Assembly: GCA_016717855.1 (NCBI GenBank)
Contig: JADKEV010000074.1
Coordinates: 20,239-84,238 of the forward strand
Source of the DNA: Betaproteobacteria bacterium
GTDB lineage: Bacteria; Pseudomonadota; Gammaproteobacteria; Burkholderiales; Casimicrobiaceae
Direction of reading: 5' to 3'
Length of the DNA stretch: 64,000 nucleotides
Of this stretch, positions 43,658 to 51,760 are shown piece after piece. The stretch's first letter is position 1. The number at the start of each line of letters is the position of its first letter. A program made the position numbers and the translations under genes. The notes below the pieces were generated by a model. It made no database searches. It saw nothing but the letters and a program-made list of their open reading frames with translations, and was not told where the DNA came from.

Positions 43658-45004
43658 CTAACGCGTACGAAGGAGATTGGCGCTAACCGCCTTTGCTATT
43701 GCTTCTTGGCGATTCACTGCATTTAATTTGCGGAGCACATTGGCAAAGTGAAAGTTGACGGTGCGAGTCTTGATGCCGAGTTTCAGAGCGATATCAGCGC
43801 TGGTATGGCCGTGGGCGGAAAGTGACAGGCACGCCAGTTCCTTGTCTGTAAGCGGCTCGACTAGGGGCTCTACACTGAGGTTTGCGCGGATCTGGATTGC
43901 GAGCAAACTGCCCAACGGATTCTCATATCTGAGGTGGTTCGCCCACTCCTTCCACTTCATGGACTCGGCCTTGCGCCCCAAGGCGGCGTTTGAGCGAGTG
44001 AGTAAGAGCGCAGCGCATAGATGGGCGGCCCGCTTGACAACTTCGACGGGCTGCGCCAACACTTGCTCGGCTAACACAATGGCAGACCGGTGGTTGCTCT
44101 GAGCTTCGAGCAACATTGCGTCGGCAACCATCAAGTGCGCGGAGGCAAACGCCGTCTTGTTGGTTTGGCTTAGTGCATGGGCACGAGCCAGGCAGTCTGC
44201 GGCCTTTACAGACTGGCCATTTAACGAGTATGCGTCGACCAAGGGGAAGAAATACAGCAATGCAGCAGGTTCTCTGGAAGCGATCGCATACTCGAACAGT
44301 TGGTCAGCGTAGCCGAGAGCCTTCCTATGATTGCCGAGGAGACAATTCAATAGAACGACATTTGCGAGTTGGGTTGGCTGGTGCTTCTCTCTATCCGTGC
44401 TGTTTATCAGTTGTAGTTTCCAGGCCTTGAGTGACACCGCCAATGCCAGATCCCACTCGCCCAGAGACATGAGGACTGCACCAATGTTTCCAAGGGCGAC
44501 TGAACTGCGCTCCGAGTCGTTGATGCTTCTCGCCAACTCTAAGCTTTTTAGCATGTGAGCAATTGCATGGTGTGACTCCTCGCGGGACCAGTAACACTGA
44601 GCCGCGCAGTTATGTAGGAGAATTCTGTCTTGGTCCAGGAACGGGATGCTTGATGACAGAGGCTTAAGCGCAAACTCAAGCGCCCGATCGAGGTCTTGGT
44701 GCGATGTTTGCCGGATTGAGAAGTGCGAGATAGCCATTGCCTCTCCGTACGCGTCACCTATCAAGTAGAAGCGCCCTAGTGCCTCAGTGAGGAGCACTTC
44801 CGCCAAGTCGGCGTCGCAACGATATGCAGAAATTCGACCGCTAGTTAATGCTGCCCAACCATCGGCTTGGCGCGAAGCCGAATCACGAAGCGCGGTTCGA
44901 ATCTGCATCGATTCGTCGAAAGAATTTTCTCTGGAAGCAATGGCGCTATCCCAAGCGCGTAGTGCCGCCTGTAGCTCCGGGTCGTCCGCAGTCCGGGGGT
45001 TCAT
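43658..45004 (-). CDS. TPR-LuxR regulator
   Basis: A 448-residue protein: N-terminal P-E-L-Q-A-A-L-R-A-W-D, then TPR-like helical pairs, with a C-terminal HTH containing L-T-D-K-E-L-A-C-L-S-L-S-A-H-G-H-T-S and R-T-V-N-F-H-F-A-N-V-L. Tandem paralogue of the downstream gene: the HTH regions are nearly identical, the TPR parts diverged. Start is the first ATG; the N-terminal segment also matches the TPR protein at 46090-47271 (x-L-x-x-A-L-R-A-W). Regulators of this type bind a ligand or protein through the TPRs; the ligand is unknown. It is downstream of a 735-bp non-coding stretch that may hold its promoter. Confidence 0.85.
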   Translation of the reverse strand: MNPRTADDPELQAALRAWDSAIASRENSFDESMQIRTALRDSASRQADGWAALTSGRISAYRCDADLAEVLLTEALGRFYLIGDAYGEAMAISHFSIRQTSHQDLDRALEFALKPLSSSIPFLDQDRILLHNCAAQCYWSREESHHAIAHMLKSLELARSINDSERSSVALGNIGAVLMSLGEWDLALAVSLKAWKLQLINSTDREKHQPTQLANVVLLNCLLGNHRKALGYADQLFEYAIASREPAALLYFFPLVDAYSLNGQSVKAADCLARAHALSQTNKTAFASAHLMVADAMLLEAQSNHRSAIVLAEQVLAQPVEVVKRAAHLCAALLLTRSNAALGRKAESMKWKEWANHLRYENPLGSLLAIQIRANLSVEPLVEPLTDKELACLSLSAHGHTSADIALKLGIKTRTVNFHFANVLRKLNAVNRQEAIAKAVSANLLRTR

Positions 45005-45739
45005 CGTCGGTTTTCCTCTAACAGAATCACCACTCGGTCGTAGTCCATTACTTACCGGAAACCACGGGGTATCGGAGCTACGGCCACATCCGCCCGAAAA
45101 AGCCCCAAACCAACGTCGAGGCTGGTCACGCTTCTTCCGTAGCTATTGTGCAGAGCTATTGTGCAGAAGCGAGGCACTTGGAAAGTGCAGTTTAGTCGTT
45201 TGATGGTGCGATTCAAACCATCGCCATAGGCTTTCGGCAGACTGGACCTGAGACGATTTGCCAATGAAATTCAATGCGGACGGGGGTGAAAGCTCGAGAA
45301 GAACTGAGGAAGCGAACAAGAAATGGCCTTCGCCTTGTCTCCTTTTTACAACAGGCATCGCTATGATCTAGGATGCATATGTCATAAACGGCACTTCTGG
45401 CTGACGAACGGCCGAAAGTCGCGTCTCGGCAAGCTGTCATCGGCCCCTATGGAAACTTCATGACGACAGCATAGACGGGCTCTGTCACAATGCTATTGTC
45501 ATGCAACATATGAATTTTTCCTACATAGTCCAGACGTTCTTCCAGCAGGAATTAAACGCGCGTCATTGTTGAATCCGAGTGACGTCAGCGATAACCTAGC
45601 AAATGACTAGTGGCTGTTGCGTCTGTTGTTCCTCCGAACTCGCTATGCTATCGTCATAACATGGTCGGAGGCGTTACAGAAAAGCGTCAGCTGCGAGTAC
45701 CAGTTTCACACTTTTTCGTTCATCACAGAGGAGCAAGAC
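45005..45739. other. 735-bp intergenic region, AT-rich, no convincing gene
   Basis: Between the divergent TPR-LuxR gene and the small exported protein gene. It contains only short open frames without ribosome sites or recognisable protein. Base composition is richer in A+T than surrounding genes. It includes a tandem 13-bp repeat (45141-45166). It could hold promoters, operators or a small RNA; none can be proved from sequence. Confidence 0.6.
45141..45166. repeat. tandem 13-bp direct repeat
   Basis: AGCTATTGTGCAG occurs twice in direct succession, within the intergenic region upstream of the TPR-LuxR gene. It may be a duplication or a pair of binding sites. Confidence 0.7.
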
Positions 45740-46036
45740 ATGAAAGGCTTTTTGACATTTACGTTGGCGGCCGGTGTTGCGATTACGACGACTTCGATTG
45801 CGCACGCTGCCGGAGTTGGCAAGGGTGCAATGAATGCGGACCGGACAGCTTCGATTCAGACGCAAGCGCCGATGAGTGTTGGGGCTTTGGGCGGCTTAGT
45901 GATGGACCGAGTCGCGCTAAGTCGAGAACTTGCTCGCTTGAATGACCTGCTTGCGCCTACCGAAACTGAGGATGATAGCGGATCAACAACCTCATCAGTA
46001 CAACGGAAAAGCGTTGGCAACTGGACCGGACTCTGA
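45740..46036 (+). CDS. small exported protein, possible signal precursor
   Basis: A 98-residue protein with a good signal peptide: M-K-G-F-L-T-F-T-L-A-A-G-V-A, then S-I-A-H-A-A. Predicted mature part is about 74 residues, polar and Gly/Ala/Ser-rich, with D-R-V-A-L-S-R-E-L-A-R-L-N-D-L-L as a likely amphipathic helix and a Ser/Thr-rich end. No cysteines are in the mature part and no family is recognised. ATG 45740 has GAGGAG 6 bp upstream, so expression is likely. It has its own terminator and lies between genes for three related TPR proteins. A peptide or envelope role in signalling is speculation. Confidence 0.7.
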   Translation: MKGFLTFTLAAGVAITTTSIAHAAGVGKGAMNADRTASIQTQAPMSVGALGGLVMDRVALSRELARLNDLLAPTETEDDSGSTTSSVQRKSVGNWTGL

Positions 46037-46057
46037 CCTACAGATGACCCACGCGAA

Positions 46058-46090
46058 AAACAAGGCCTCTGCCAGCGAGAGGCCTTGTTT
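46058..46090. terminator. bidirectional terminator between small protein and TPR gene
   Basis: AAACAAGGCCTCT and AGAGGCCTTGTTT form a perfect 13-bp stem with a 7-nt loop, flanked by A's and T's on both sides. Confidence 0.9.
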
Positions 46091-47271
46091 CAGCCAACGA
46101 TGTGTTTTAGCGACGCCCTGAGATCGAGCACAACCATTGCCGCCGTCAGCCCAGCATGATAACGACTCTCGGATAGACTAAGGCGCTTCTTCTTCATGGC
46201 TAACATGTCATCTAGCCGTGAGAGATGTTGGTAACAGACAATCAACACAGAAAACACTTGCGACCGAGCTTCGCTTGACAACTGGTCGGCAAAATTACTC
46301 AAGAGTGCCTCAGCATGCGCTGCCGCGACAGCGTGATTTCCTCGGGCAGCCGCAACTACAACCTCAGTTTGTGCAACCACAAGTTGCCACATCGGCATGC
46401 CACTTTCTTGTGCGATTATTTGCGCACCAACCAAGCACCGATCTGCCAGCGCCCATTGTTTTCCATAGGCAAATGCCGTCGCCGCGTTGCACAGTGCCCC
46501 GTTAGATGGCCCAGTAAACGCGAGATCCTGATAATCCGACAACATTCGCGTCGAAACGGCGACGGCGTCCGGAATCTCTTTGAGTTCGTTGTGGCAGGCA
46601 ACCAGATTCGCAAGAATATTTAGGCCGAGTACGCGATCGGAGCCTAATCGCGAGAACTTTGCAGCCGCAACTAGGAACTCCCTTGCGGCCTCATAGTTAC
46701 CCACTGCAAGAAGGGCGGCACCCATGTTGCTGAGTATCGTGGCCCTTTCGGTGTTGTAGTCAGTATTCCGTAGCGTATCGAAAGCTCTAGACAGATACAG
46801 GAGACACAACTCTACGTTGTCCAATCCCCAGAAACAGCCGGCAATCGCATTAAAAGCCTCAAAACGTTCCAATGTCTGCAAGCCGTGAGCTTCGCGCTCT
46901 ATAACGGACTTATACATCTCTAATGCAGTATGAAATTCGCCGCGATTGCTCTCGACACGTGCACGAAGTATGGTCGCAAGTGACTCCCCACGCTTTTCTC
47001 CGGTACGAGCGAACAACTTGATTGCTGATCCAAGACTCTCTTGGGCAGTGTCAAACTCATTCGCCGCCAGCTCATGCGCCCCACAAGTCAAATAAGCCCA
47101 CCCCGTAACTAGCGGATCGTCAAACTCCAACGCATGGTCGATCAGATCCATCGCAAGCCGGTGCGATTCTTTGGGATCAGAGCGGCGAATTTCCCAGGCG
47201 CGCAGTGCTTCTTCTAGCGGCTTGAAGTCCGGGGAACTGGGGTCGTCGCGGAGTATTTGAACGGCAGACAT
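46090..47271 (-). CDS. TPR protein related to the TPR-LuxR pair, without DNA-binding domain
   Basis: A 393-residue helical repeat protein. Its N-terminal part (L-E-E-A-L-R-A-W, then G-W-A-Y-L-T-C-G-A, then E-S-L-G-S-A-I-K-L-F) aligns with the beginning of the TPR-LuxR protein (A-A-L-R-A-W and G-W-A-A-L-T-S-G), and the repeat arrangement is similar. The C-terminus has no LuxR domain and ends in a helical segment. ATG 47271 is preferred to an upstream TTG. It may be a sensor or partner that competes with, or bridges to, the two regulators. The stop lies in a shared terminator. Confidence 0.75.
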   Translation of the reverse strand: MSAVQILRDDPSSPDFKPLEEALRAWEIRRSDPKESHRLAMDLIDHALEFDDPLVTGWAYLTCGAHELAANEFDTAQESLGSAIKLFARTGEKRGESLATILRARVESNRGEFHTALEMYKSVIEREAHGLQTLERFEAFNAIAGCFWGLDNVELCLLYLSRAFDTLRNTDYNTERATILSNMGAALLAVGNYEAAREFLVAAAKFSRLGSDRVLGLNILANLVACHNELKEIPDAVAVSTRMLSDYQDLAFTGPSNGALCNAATAFAYGKQWALADRCLVGAQIIAQESGMPMWQLVVAQTEVVVAAARGNHAVAAAHAEALLSNFADQLSSEARSQVFSVLIVCYQHLSRLDDMLAMKKKRLSLSESRYHAGLTAAMVVLDLRASLKHIVG

Positions 47272-47402
47272 GGTCAGTGCATTATGTGGTCGTGCCAATT
47301 AGCCAGACGATTATCATATTACTTTCCAGCGCGAAAGCAAATAGCCAAGATTCGCGTGCCAAGCCCGCGCGTCGGCGAATTACCCAAGTGCCGAGAGAAT
47401 CC

Positions 47403-48164
47403 TCACCCATCCACATATCCAATCACCATAACCCGCTTCCCGCTGGTTAGTTGCTCATAGCCACCTGGAGGCACCGGAATGCGTTCAATCCGGCCGAAAC
47501 CGAGCTTGCGCATCAGGAAAAGGAGCGCCTCGTAGCTGGGAGTGACGCAGATTCCGGTGGTGCTCGCCTCAGGCGCATGAGTCTCGTCCGTCTCGTCGAT
47601 GATGCCGAAGCTTGCGACCAGCGGCCGCTGGAACTGGTATGAACCCCAATCGACCACGCCAGTCATGTTCGGAACAACCTGGGTTTCTATCACGCACGCC
47701 TTCCTAGTCAGTGCGCGGGCCAAGCGAATCGCGCCGACCGGGTTTTCGACGTGATAGAGCAACCCCAGCATTAAAGTGACATCGAACTTGCCTAGGTCCG
47801 CGGGCCGCAGTATGTTGATGTCATGCAGCGCGGCGCGCAGGTTGGACAGGCCGTAGGCACGGGCGATCAGTTCAGTGTCGGCGACGTGCTCGGGACGGGC
47901 GTCGATAGCAAGCACCGGCGCACCCTTGCGCGCCAGGTGGCTTGCAAAGTAGCCCTGATGGCAGGCAACGTCGATGACGGAATTGCCGGCCCAATCGCCC
48001 CGGACCACGGGCTCCAGCGCCGAATTGAGCATCTCGAGCCGCGTCGTGTGTATCTGGGCAACGCCCGGCGGCAAGTAGGACTCGGTCTTGCGCCCATCCG
48101 GTAGATCGAACTCGTAGAACCAAGGGCGGGAAGCGACAGCGTCAATCGCGGTTTGGACGGGCAC
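47403..48164 (-). CDS. class I SAM-dependent methyltransferase
   Basis: A 253-residue Rossmann-fold methyltransferase. Motif I is V-I-D-V-A-C-H-Q-G-Y-F-A; the acidic ribose-binding residue is in A-I-D-A-R; motif IV-like F-D-V-T-L-M-L-G-L-L-Y-H resembles the CmoB/DUF1698 group. The variant Cys-His within motif I is unusual for generic methyltransferases but seen in this group. The start is GTG at 48164. The substrate could be a small molecule or sugar nucleotide; no evidence decides it. Confidence 0.82.
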   Translation of the reverse strand: MPVQTAIDAVASRPWFYEFDLPDGRKTESYLPPGVAQIHTTRLEMLNSALEPVVRGDWAGNSVIDVACHQGYFASHLARKGAPVLAIDARPEHVADTELIARAYGLSNLRAALHDINILRPADLGKFDVTLMLGLLYHVENPVGAIRLARALTRKACVIETQVVPNMTGVVDWGSYQFQRPLVASFGIIDETDETHAPEASTTGICVTPSYEALLFLMRKLGFGRIERIPVPPGGYEQLTSGKRVMVIGYVDG

Positions 48165-48231
48165 GGGTGACTTTGCAGGTTAGCTAGGGGGGTAGGAGAA
48201 AAGGGGCCGCACTGGTTGCGGAACGACCGTT

Positions 48232-49014
48232 TCAGTCCTTGATCTCGGACCTGGCCAACTCAACGTCTAGACGCTCCATGGCATCCAGAGGCGTGCAAGC
48301 GGCCGCTTCAGCGTACAGCTTCTCGGCATCCTTCATTTTAGATTTACCAAGCAGCATCACTATGCCATTTGCATACTCGATCCGGGCAATCGCCGAGTCC
48401 GGGTTAAGCTTGAGTGCGGTCTGGAAATGCTCAAGGCTTTCTGCCTTGTTGGCCCCGTAGGTGAGCCCGCCAACCAGCGAGCCGACCTTGGCGATGATCT
48501 CGGCATGATAGGCACCCAACGCAATGTGCGCATCTGCATTCTTTGGTTGCAGCTTCAGCGTGATATCGAGGCTGGCGTTGACCTTCCCGGCAATGCCCTG
48601 GGTTAACGCCTTGGCAACACCGACCAACTGGCTGTAGCGGCCGAGGGCATAGGCGTGCGAGTAGAAGGCATTGGCGTTCCTTGGATCGACCTTCTGCAAT
48701 GCCTCGCAGCGCTCGGCGACTTCCTGGTACATCTTGATCTGCTTCGCTTCAGATGTCTCCAGATAGTTAGCGTAGATGTTGGCTGCCTTGTTTGCGGCAT
48801 TCACGCCGTGCCCCCCCGCGCCGAGTCCGGCGTGCACGGCCTGCTCGAACTCGCCGGCATGAAACAGCCGCCAGGCCTCCTGCGCCGCCTCGTCCTTGGG
48901 AAAGGGCTCACAATCTCCCTTGTGCAGACGGTCCCAGTTCTTCTTCAGCGCCGCGCCCGCATAGTCATATGCCTTGTCCTTGTGCGGAAACGCAGCCCAG
49001 CCGCTCTTCGCCAT
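48232..49014 (-). CDS. TPR-containing cytosolic protein
   Basis: A 260-residue protein without signal peptide. TPR-like pairs occupy roughly residues 40-255, with P-D-S-A-I-A-R-I-E-Y-A-N-G and P-K-N-A-D-A-H-I-A-L-G-A-Y-H-A as clear repeats. The N-terminal 30 residues are Lys- and Asp-rich. It lies 14 bp after the TetR stop and is probably co-transcribed. Function unknown; likely a scaffold. Confidence 0.8.
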   Translation of the reverse strand: MAKSGWAAFPHKDKAYDYAGAALKKNWDRLHKGDCEPFPKDEAAQEAWRLFHAGEFEQAVHAGLGAGGHGVNAANKAANIYANYLETSEAKQIKMYQEVAERCEALQKVDPRNANAFYSHAYALGRYSQLVGVAKALTQGIAGKVNASLDITLKLQPKNADAHIALGAYHAEIIAKVGSLVGGLTYGANKAESLEHFQTALKLNPDSAIARIEYANGIVMLLGKSKMKDAEKLYAEAAACTPLDAMERLDVELARSEIKD

Positions 49015-49028
49015 GCTCCCTCCTTTGT

Positions 49029-49679
49029 CTAGACGTATTCCTGCGCGAGCTTTTCAAACAGCGCCCGCGAGTCCTTCTTCAGGAACGGGGCGACCATTGC
49101 CATCGCATGATACACACCGCGGGAAAGCGATGCATCGTCCTGCGCCTGCCGCGGATTGCGGGCAAACTCGAAAGACAACCAATAGGTGGCGACCAGCACC
49201 ATGTTGGCGGACAGGGCCTCCATCTCGCGCGCGTTGGCTTTCATGTCGCCCGCCCTTGCCAATCCTTCGCAAAGCCTCCGCGCCGTAGCGATCTTGTGCG
49301 CGAGTATCTGCTTGAAGTGCATCTCCAGCGTCCGGTTCTCGCTCACCAGGTCAGACAAGTCCCGATAAAAGAACCGGTACTTCCAGATGATCTCGAACAA
49401 CAAGTGCAGGAACAGCCAGATATCCTCGACCGTCAATGGCCGCCCCTCGAAGCCCGCGGGCGCGGCAAGCGTCCCTTCGATCTCGCGTTCAAAGGCCGCG
49501 AGTATCGTGTTGACGATCTCGTCCTTGTTGCTGAAGTGGTAGTACAGATTGCCGGGGCTGATTTCGAGCTCGTCGGCGATCACCGTCGTCGTCACGTTGG
49601 GAGCGCCGAACTGATTGAAGAGCGAGAGCGCGGTCTCCACGATGCGCTCCCGCGTCCGGCGCTTTGGTTTGCCCTCCAC
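49029..49679 (-). CDS. TetR-family transcriptional regulator
   Basis: A 216-residue regulator. The N-terminal HTH is T-R-E-R-I-V-E-T-A-L-S-L-F-N then V-T-T-T-V-I-A-D-E-L-E-I-S-P-G-N-L-Y-Y-H-F, the TetR pattern. The C-terminal ligand domain is helical with several Trp and Phe residues (I-I-W-K-Y-R-F-F-Y), as in regulators of fatty-acid or lipid genes. The start is GTG at 49679. It is 40 bp downstream of the patatin stop and upstream of the TPR gene, so it may regulate this group and the nearby lipid genes. Confidence 0.9.
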   Translation of the reverse strand: MEGKPKRRTRERIVETALSLFNQFGAPNVTTTVIADELEISPGNLYYHFSNKDEIVNTILAAFEREIEGTLAAPAGFEGRPLTVEDIWLFLHLLFEIIWKYRFFYRDLSDLVSENRTLEMHFKQILAHKIATARRLCEGLARAGDMKANAREMEALSANMVLVATYWLSFEFARNPRQAQDDASLSRGVYHAMAMVAPFLKKDSRALFEKLAQEYV

Positions 49680-49718
49680 GAGTGATCAGGCCGCGGCGTC
49701 GGCGTCGAAGTGCCGCGG

Positions 49719-51014
49719 TCAGGCCGCGGTCCGCGCAGAGCGCGGGCGAAGCCAGGCCTCGAGCGAAGCGATGGCGGCCTCGAGCTCGTGCACCACCGGC
49801 GCAGCGGGGCCTACCCGGGCGGGTGCACCCGGAACCAGCGTGCGCGTCGAGTCGCGCAATACATCGAGCCGCAAACTAATGCCGTGGCGCGCCAATACTG
49901 GCACAAGCACATCCTTGCGCGCGAGCAGGTCGGCCCTGGTGCGCTGATAAGCATGCTCGCAAAGCCGGCGGCGGCTCGCATAACTGAAGATGTTGGTGAA
50001 GAAAAGGTCGATGTCCGCGCGCGTGGGTTCGAACAGGACCAGATCCAGCCCCGGGTAGTCATTTGCGTAACGCGCGACGCTGACCTGCATGCGCGAGTGA
50101 ATGAGCGCTCGGAAGGTCTGCGACAACACCATCGGCAGACCACCCGGAAGTAGCGCCCGATGAGAATCCGGTCCGATTGCCCCTGCATCCGCATCGTAGG
50201 GTACCAACGGGTTGATCCCGATCACCAGTCGTGCTCCGGCCTTGTAAGCCCCCGACGCATGCAGCGTCTTGGTCAGTGCGCCATCAACATAATTTCTGCC
50301 CGCAATGGTTACGGGAGGGAACAGCAGCGGCAACGCGGCGCTTGCCTGGACCGCGCGGGAAATCGGGACGAAATCGAAATCGGGCGAACCGAACTCGACT
50401 GACGCACCTGAGTCCAGGTCGGTCGCCACGAGAATCAGTTTGGCGCGAAGCTCGCGAAAATCGTTGGTGCGCCCGGGCAGTTCGAAGAGCCTGCGCAAAT
50501 ACTGATCGATGTTGGAATTGTCGAACAGGCCGGTGGGAAGAAGCTGGCCCAGCCTGGCCAGTGCGGCGCCCCAGCCGGAGCCGTTCGAATTGGCCCAGAA
50601 ACTGCGCATCGCGTGTTCGGCGATTCGCGGAAGCTCGCTCCAGCGCCGGCCATACTCACTGGTCGCAGGCTGCAGCAACATCGCCGGGTCGAACGCCTCG
50701 AGAGCGCCGCCGGCAGGTTCGCCTTCGATGAACAACCGGCAGATTTCGCGTGGTGCAATGCCATTGGCTAACCCGGAAGCCAGCACACTTCCCGCGGAAA
50801 CGCCAACGTAGACGCCGAGTCGCGTAAAGTCGATCCCGTCCAACGACTCTGCCAGTGCGTTCAGGGCCCCGATCTCATACGTGACGCCCAACGGACCGCC
50901 ACCCGCGAGCGCCAGTCCCAGATCTCGATGCGGAGCAGGCAGGCCAACCATCGCCTTCCTTGTTGCAGGCTTGTGTCGCGCCGTGGCGGCGCGCGCTGTC
51001 GGTTTGTCGCGCAT
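49719..51014 (-). CDS. patatin-like phospholipase
   Basis: A 431-residue patatin-domain hydrolase. The oxyanion loop is G-G-G-P-L-G (residues 38-43), the nucleophile is Ser73 in G-V-S-A-G-S, and the Asp of the dyad is D243 in V-D-G-A. Such enzymes hydrolyse acyl chains from phospholipids or storage polymers; some act as PHA depolymerases. The C-terminal 110 residues are not part of the core. Start at ATG 51014, or at 50951. The phasin gene is upstream on the same strand, separated by a terminator, so a role in PHA or lipid mobilisation is plausible but inferred. Confidence 0.88.
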   Translation of the reverse strand: MRDKPTARAATARHKPATRKAMVGLPAPHRDLGLALAGGGPLGVTYEIGALNALAESLDGIDFTRLGVYVGVSAGSVLASGLANGIAPREICRLFIEGEPAGGALEAFDPAMLLQPATSEYGRRWSELPRIAEHAMRSFWANSNGSGWGAALARLGQLLPTGLFDNSNIDQYLRRLFELPGRTNDFRELRAKLILVATDLDSGASVEFGSPDFDFVPISRAVQASAALPLLFPPVTIAGRNYVDGALTKTLHASGAYKAGARLVIGINPLVPYDADAGAIGPDSHRALLPGGLPMVLSQTFRALIHSRMQVSVARYANDYPGLDLVLFEPTRADIDLFFTNIFSYASRRRLCEHAYQRTRADLLARKDVLVPVLARHGISLRLDVLRDSTRTLVPGAPARVGPAAPVVHELEAAIASLEAWLRPRSARTAA

Positions 51015-51038
51015 GGCCGCTATGTTAGCCGAGACCAG

Positions 51039-51067
51039 AAAAAAAGCCAGCGTTCGCTACGCTGGCT
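51039..51067 (-). terminator. intrinsic terminator after the phasin gene
   Basis: On the minus strand AGCCAGCG, a 7-nt loop and CGCTGGCT form an 8-bp stem, followed by seven T's. Confidence 0.88.
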
Positions 51068-51088
51068 CTCCTGTCCGTACCGGGTTCC

Positions 51089-51559
51089 CTAGCCGGCCTT
51101 GCGCTTGGCCGCAGCCTTCTTGGCTGGCGCCCTTGCGGCCGTGGTCTTCTTTGCGCGCAGTGCTTTGACCGCGGCGCTCAACTCTTCGACCTGCTTCGAA
51201 AGCGACTTGATGTCCTTGTTGGTCGGCACGCCAAGGCGGTGCAACGAGCGCGCCACGCGGTCTTCGAACACCTGTTCAAGCTTGTCCCAAGCGGCATTGG
51301 CCTTGCTGGTCGCGTTTTGCGCGGCCTTGTTCATCTGATCGGTCACTTCACCCACCCGTGCCTCGGTCATCTTGCGTGTCTTGGCTTCCAGTCCTTTGCC
51401 TTCCTTGACCAACGCCTCGAAAACCTTGACACCCTCTTCCTGCGCCTTGGAGAACGCGCCGAGCCCGGCCAGCCAGATCTGCTGCGCGGAATCCTTCACG
51501 GTTTCGGCCAGTTTGGAATCCGACGAACCTGCTGCTATATCCTTAAGTCTCTTGACCAT
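51089..51559 (-). CDS. phasin-type PHA-granule protein
   Basis: A 156-residue phasin of the PhaF/PhaI family. Residues about 15-90 form a long amphipathic helix (Q-Q-I-W-L-A-G-L-G-A-F-S-K-A-Q-E-E-G, the usual phasin signature). They are followed by a coiled region and a Lys/Ala-rich tail (A-K-K-A-A-A-K-R-K-A-G) that could bind DNA, as in PhaF. It would coat PHA granules made by PhaC (28689). It is divergent from the acyl-CoA reductase gene; the 200-bp gap between them holds promoters. Confidence 0.92.
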   Translation of the reverse strand: MVKRLKDIAAGSSDSKLAETVKDSAQQIWLAGLGAFSKAQEEGVKVFEALVKEGKGLEAKTRKMTEARVGEVTDQMNKAAQNATSKANAAWDKLEQVFEDRVARSLHRLGVPTNKDIKSLSKQVEELSAAVKALRAKKTTAARAPAKKAAAKRKAG

Positions 51560-51760
51560 GATGTGTCCTCTATGGGGGTTGTAATTACTGATGAGGTGAT
51601 GTTATGGGATTCCCGTAGAGTACGCACACTAAAGAGGCTGGCGCGCCCCTTCACTCCCCATTCGCCTTCGACGCCGTGTCGCGTTCATCGGCGCCAAATG
51701 CGACAATGCGGGCGGGCGGCGGACAGAGCCCGACAGGTCGACACTACCCAGGAGGACTTC

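Noticed and set aside
45052..45440. Three short minus-strand frames in the 735-bp gap
   Set aside because: No ribosome sites, no families and unstable starts; treated as non-coding.
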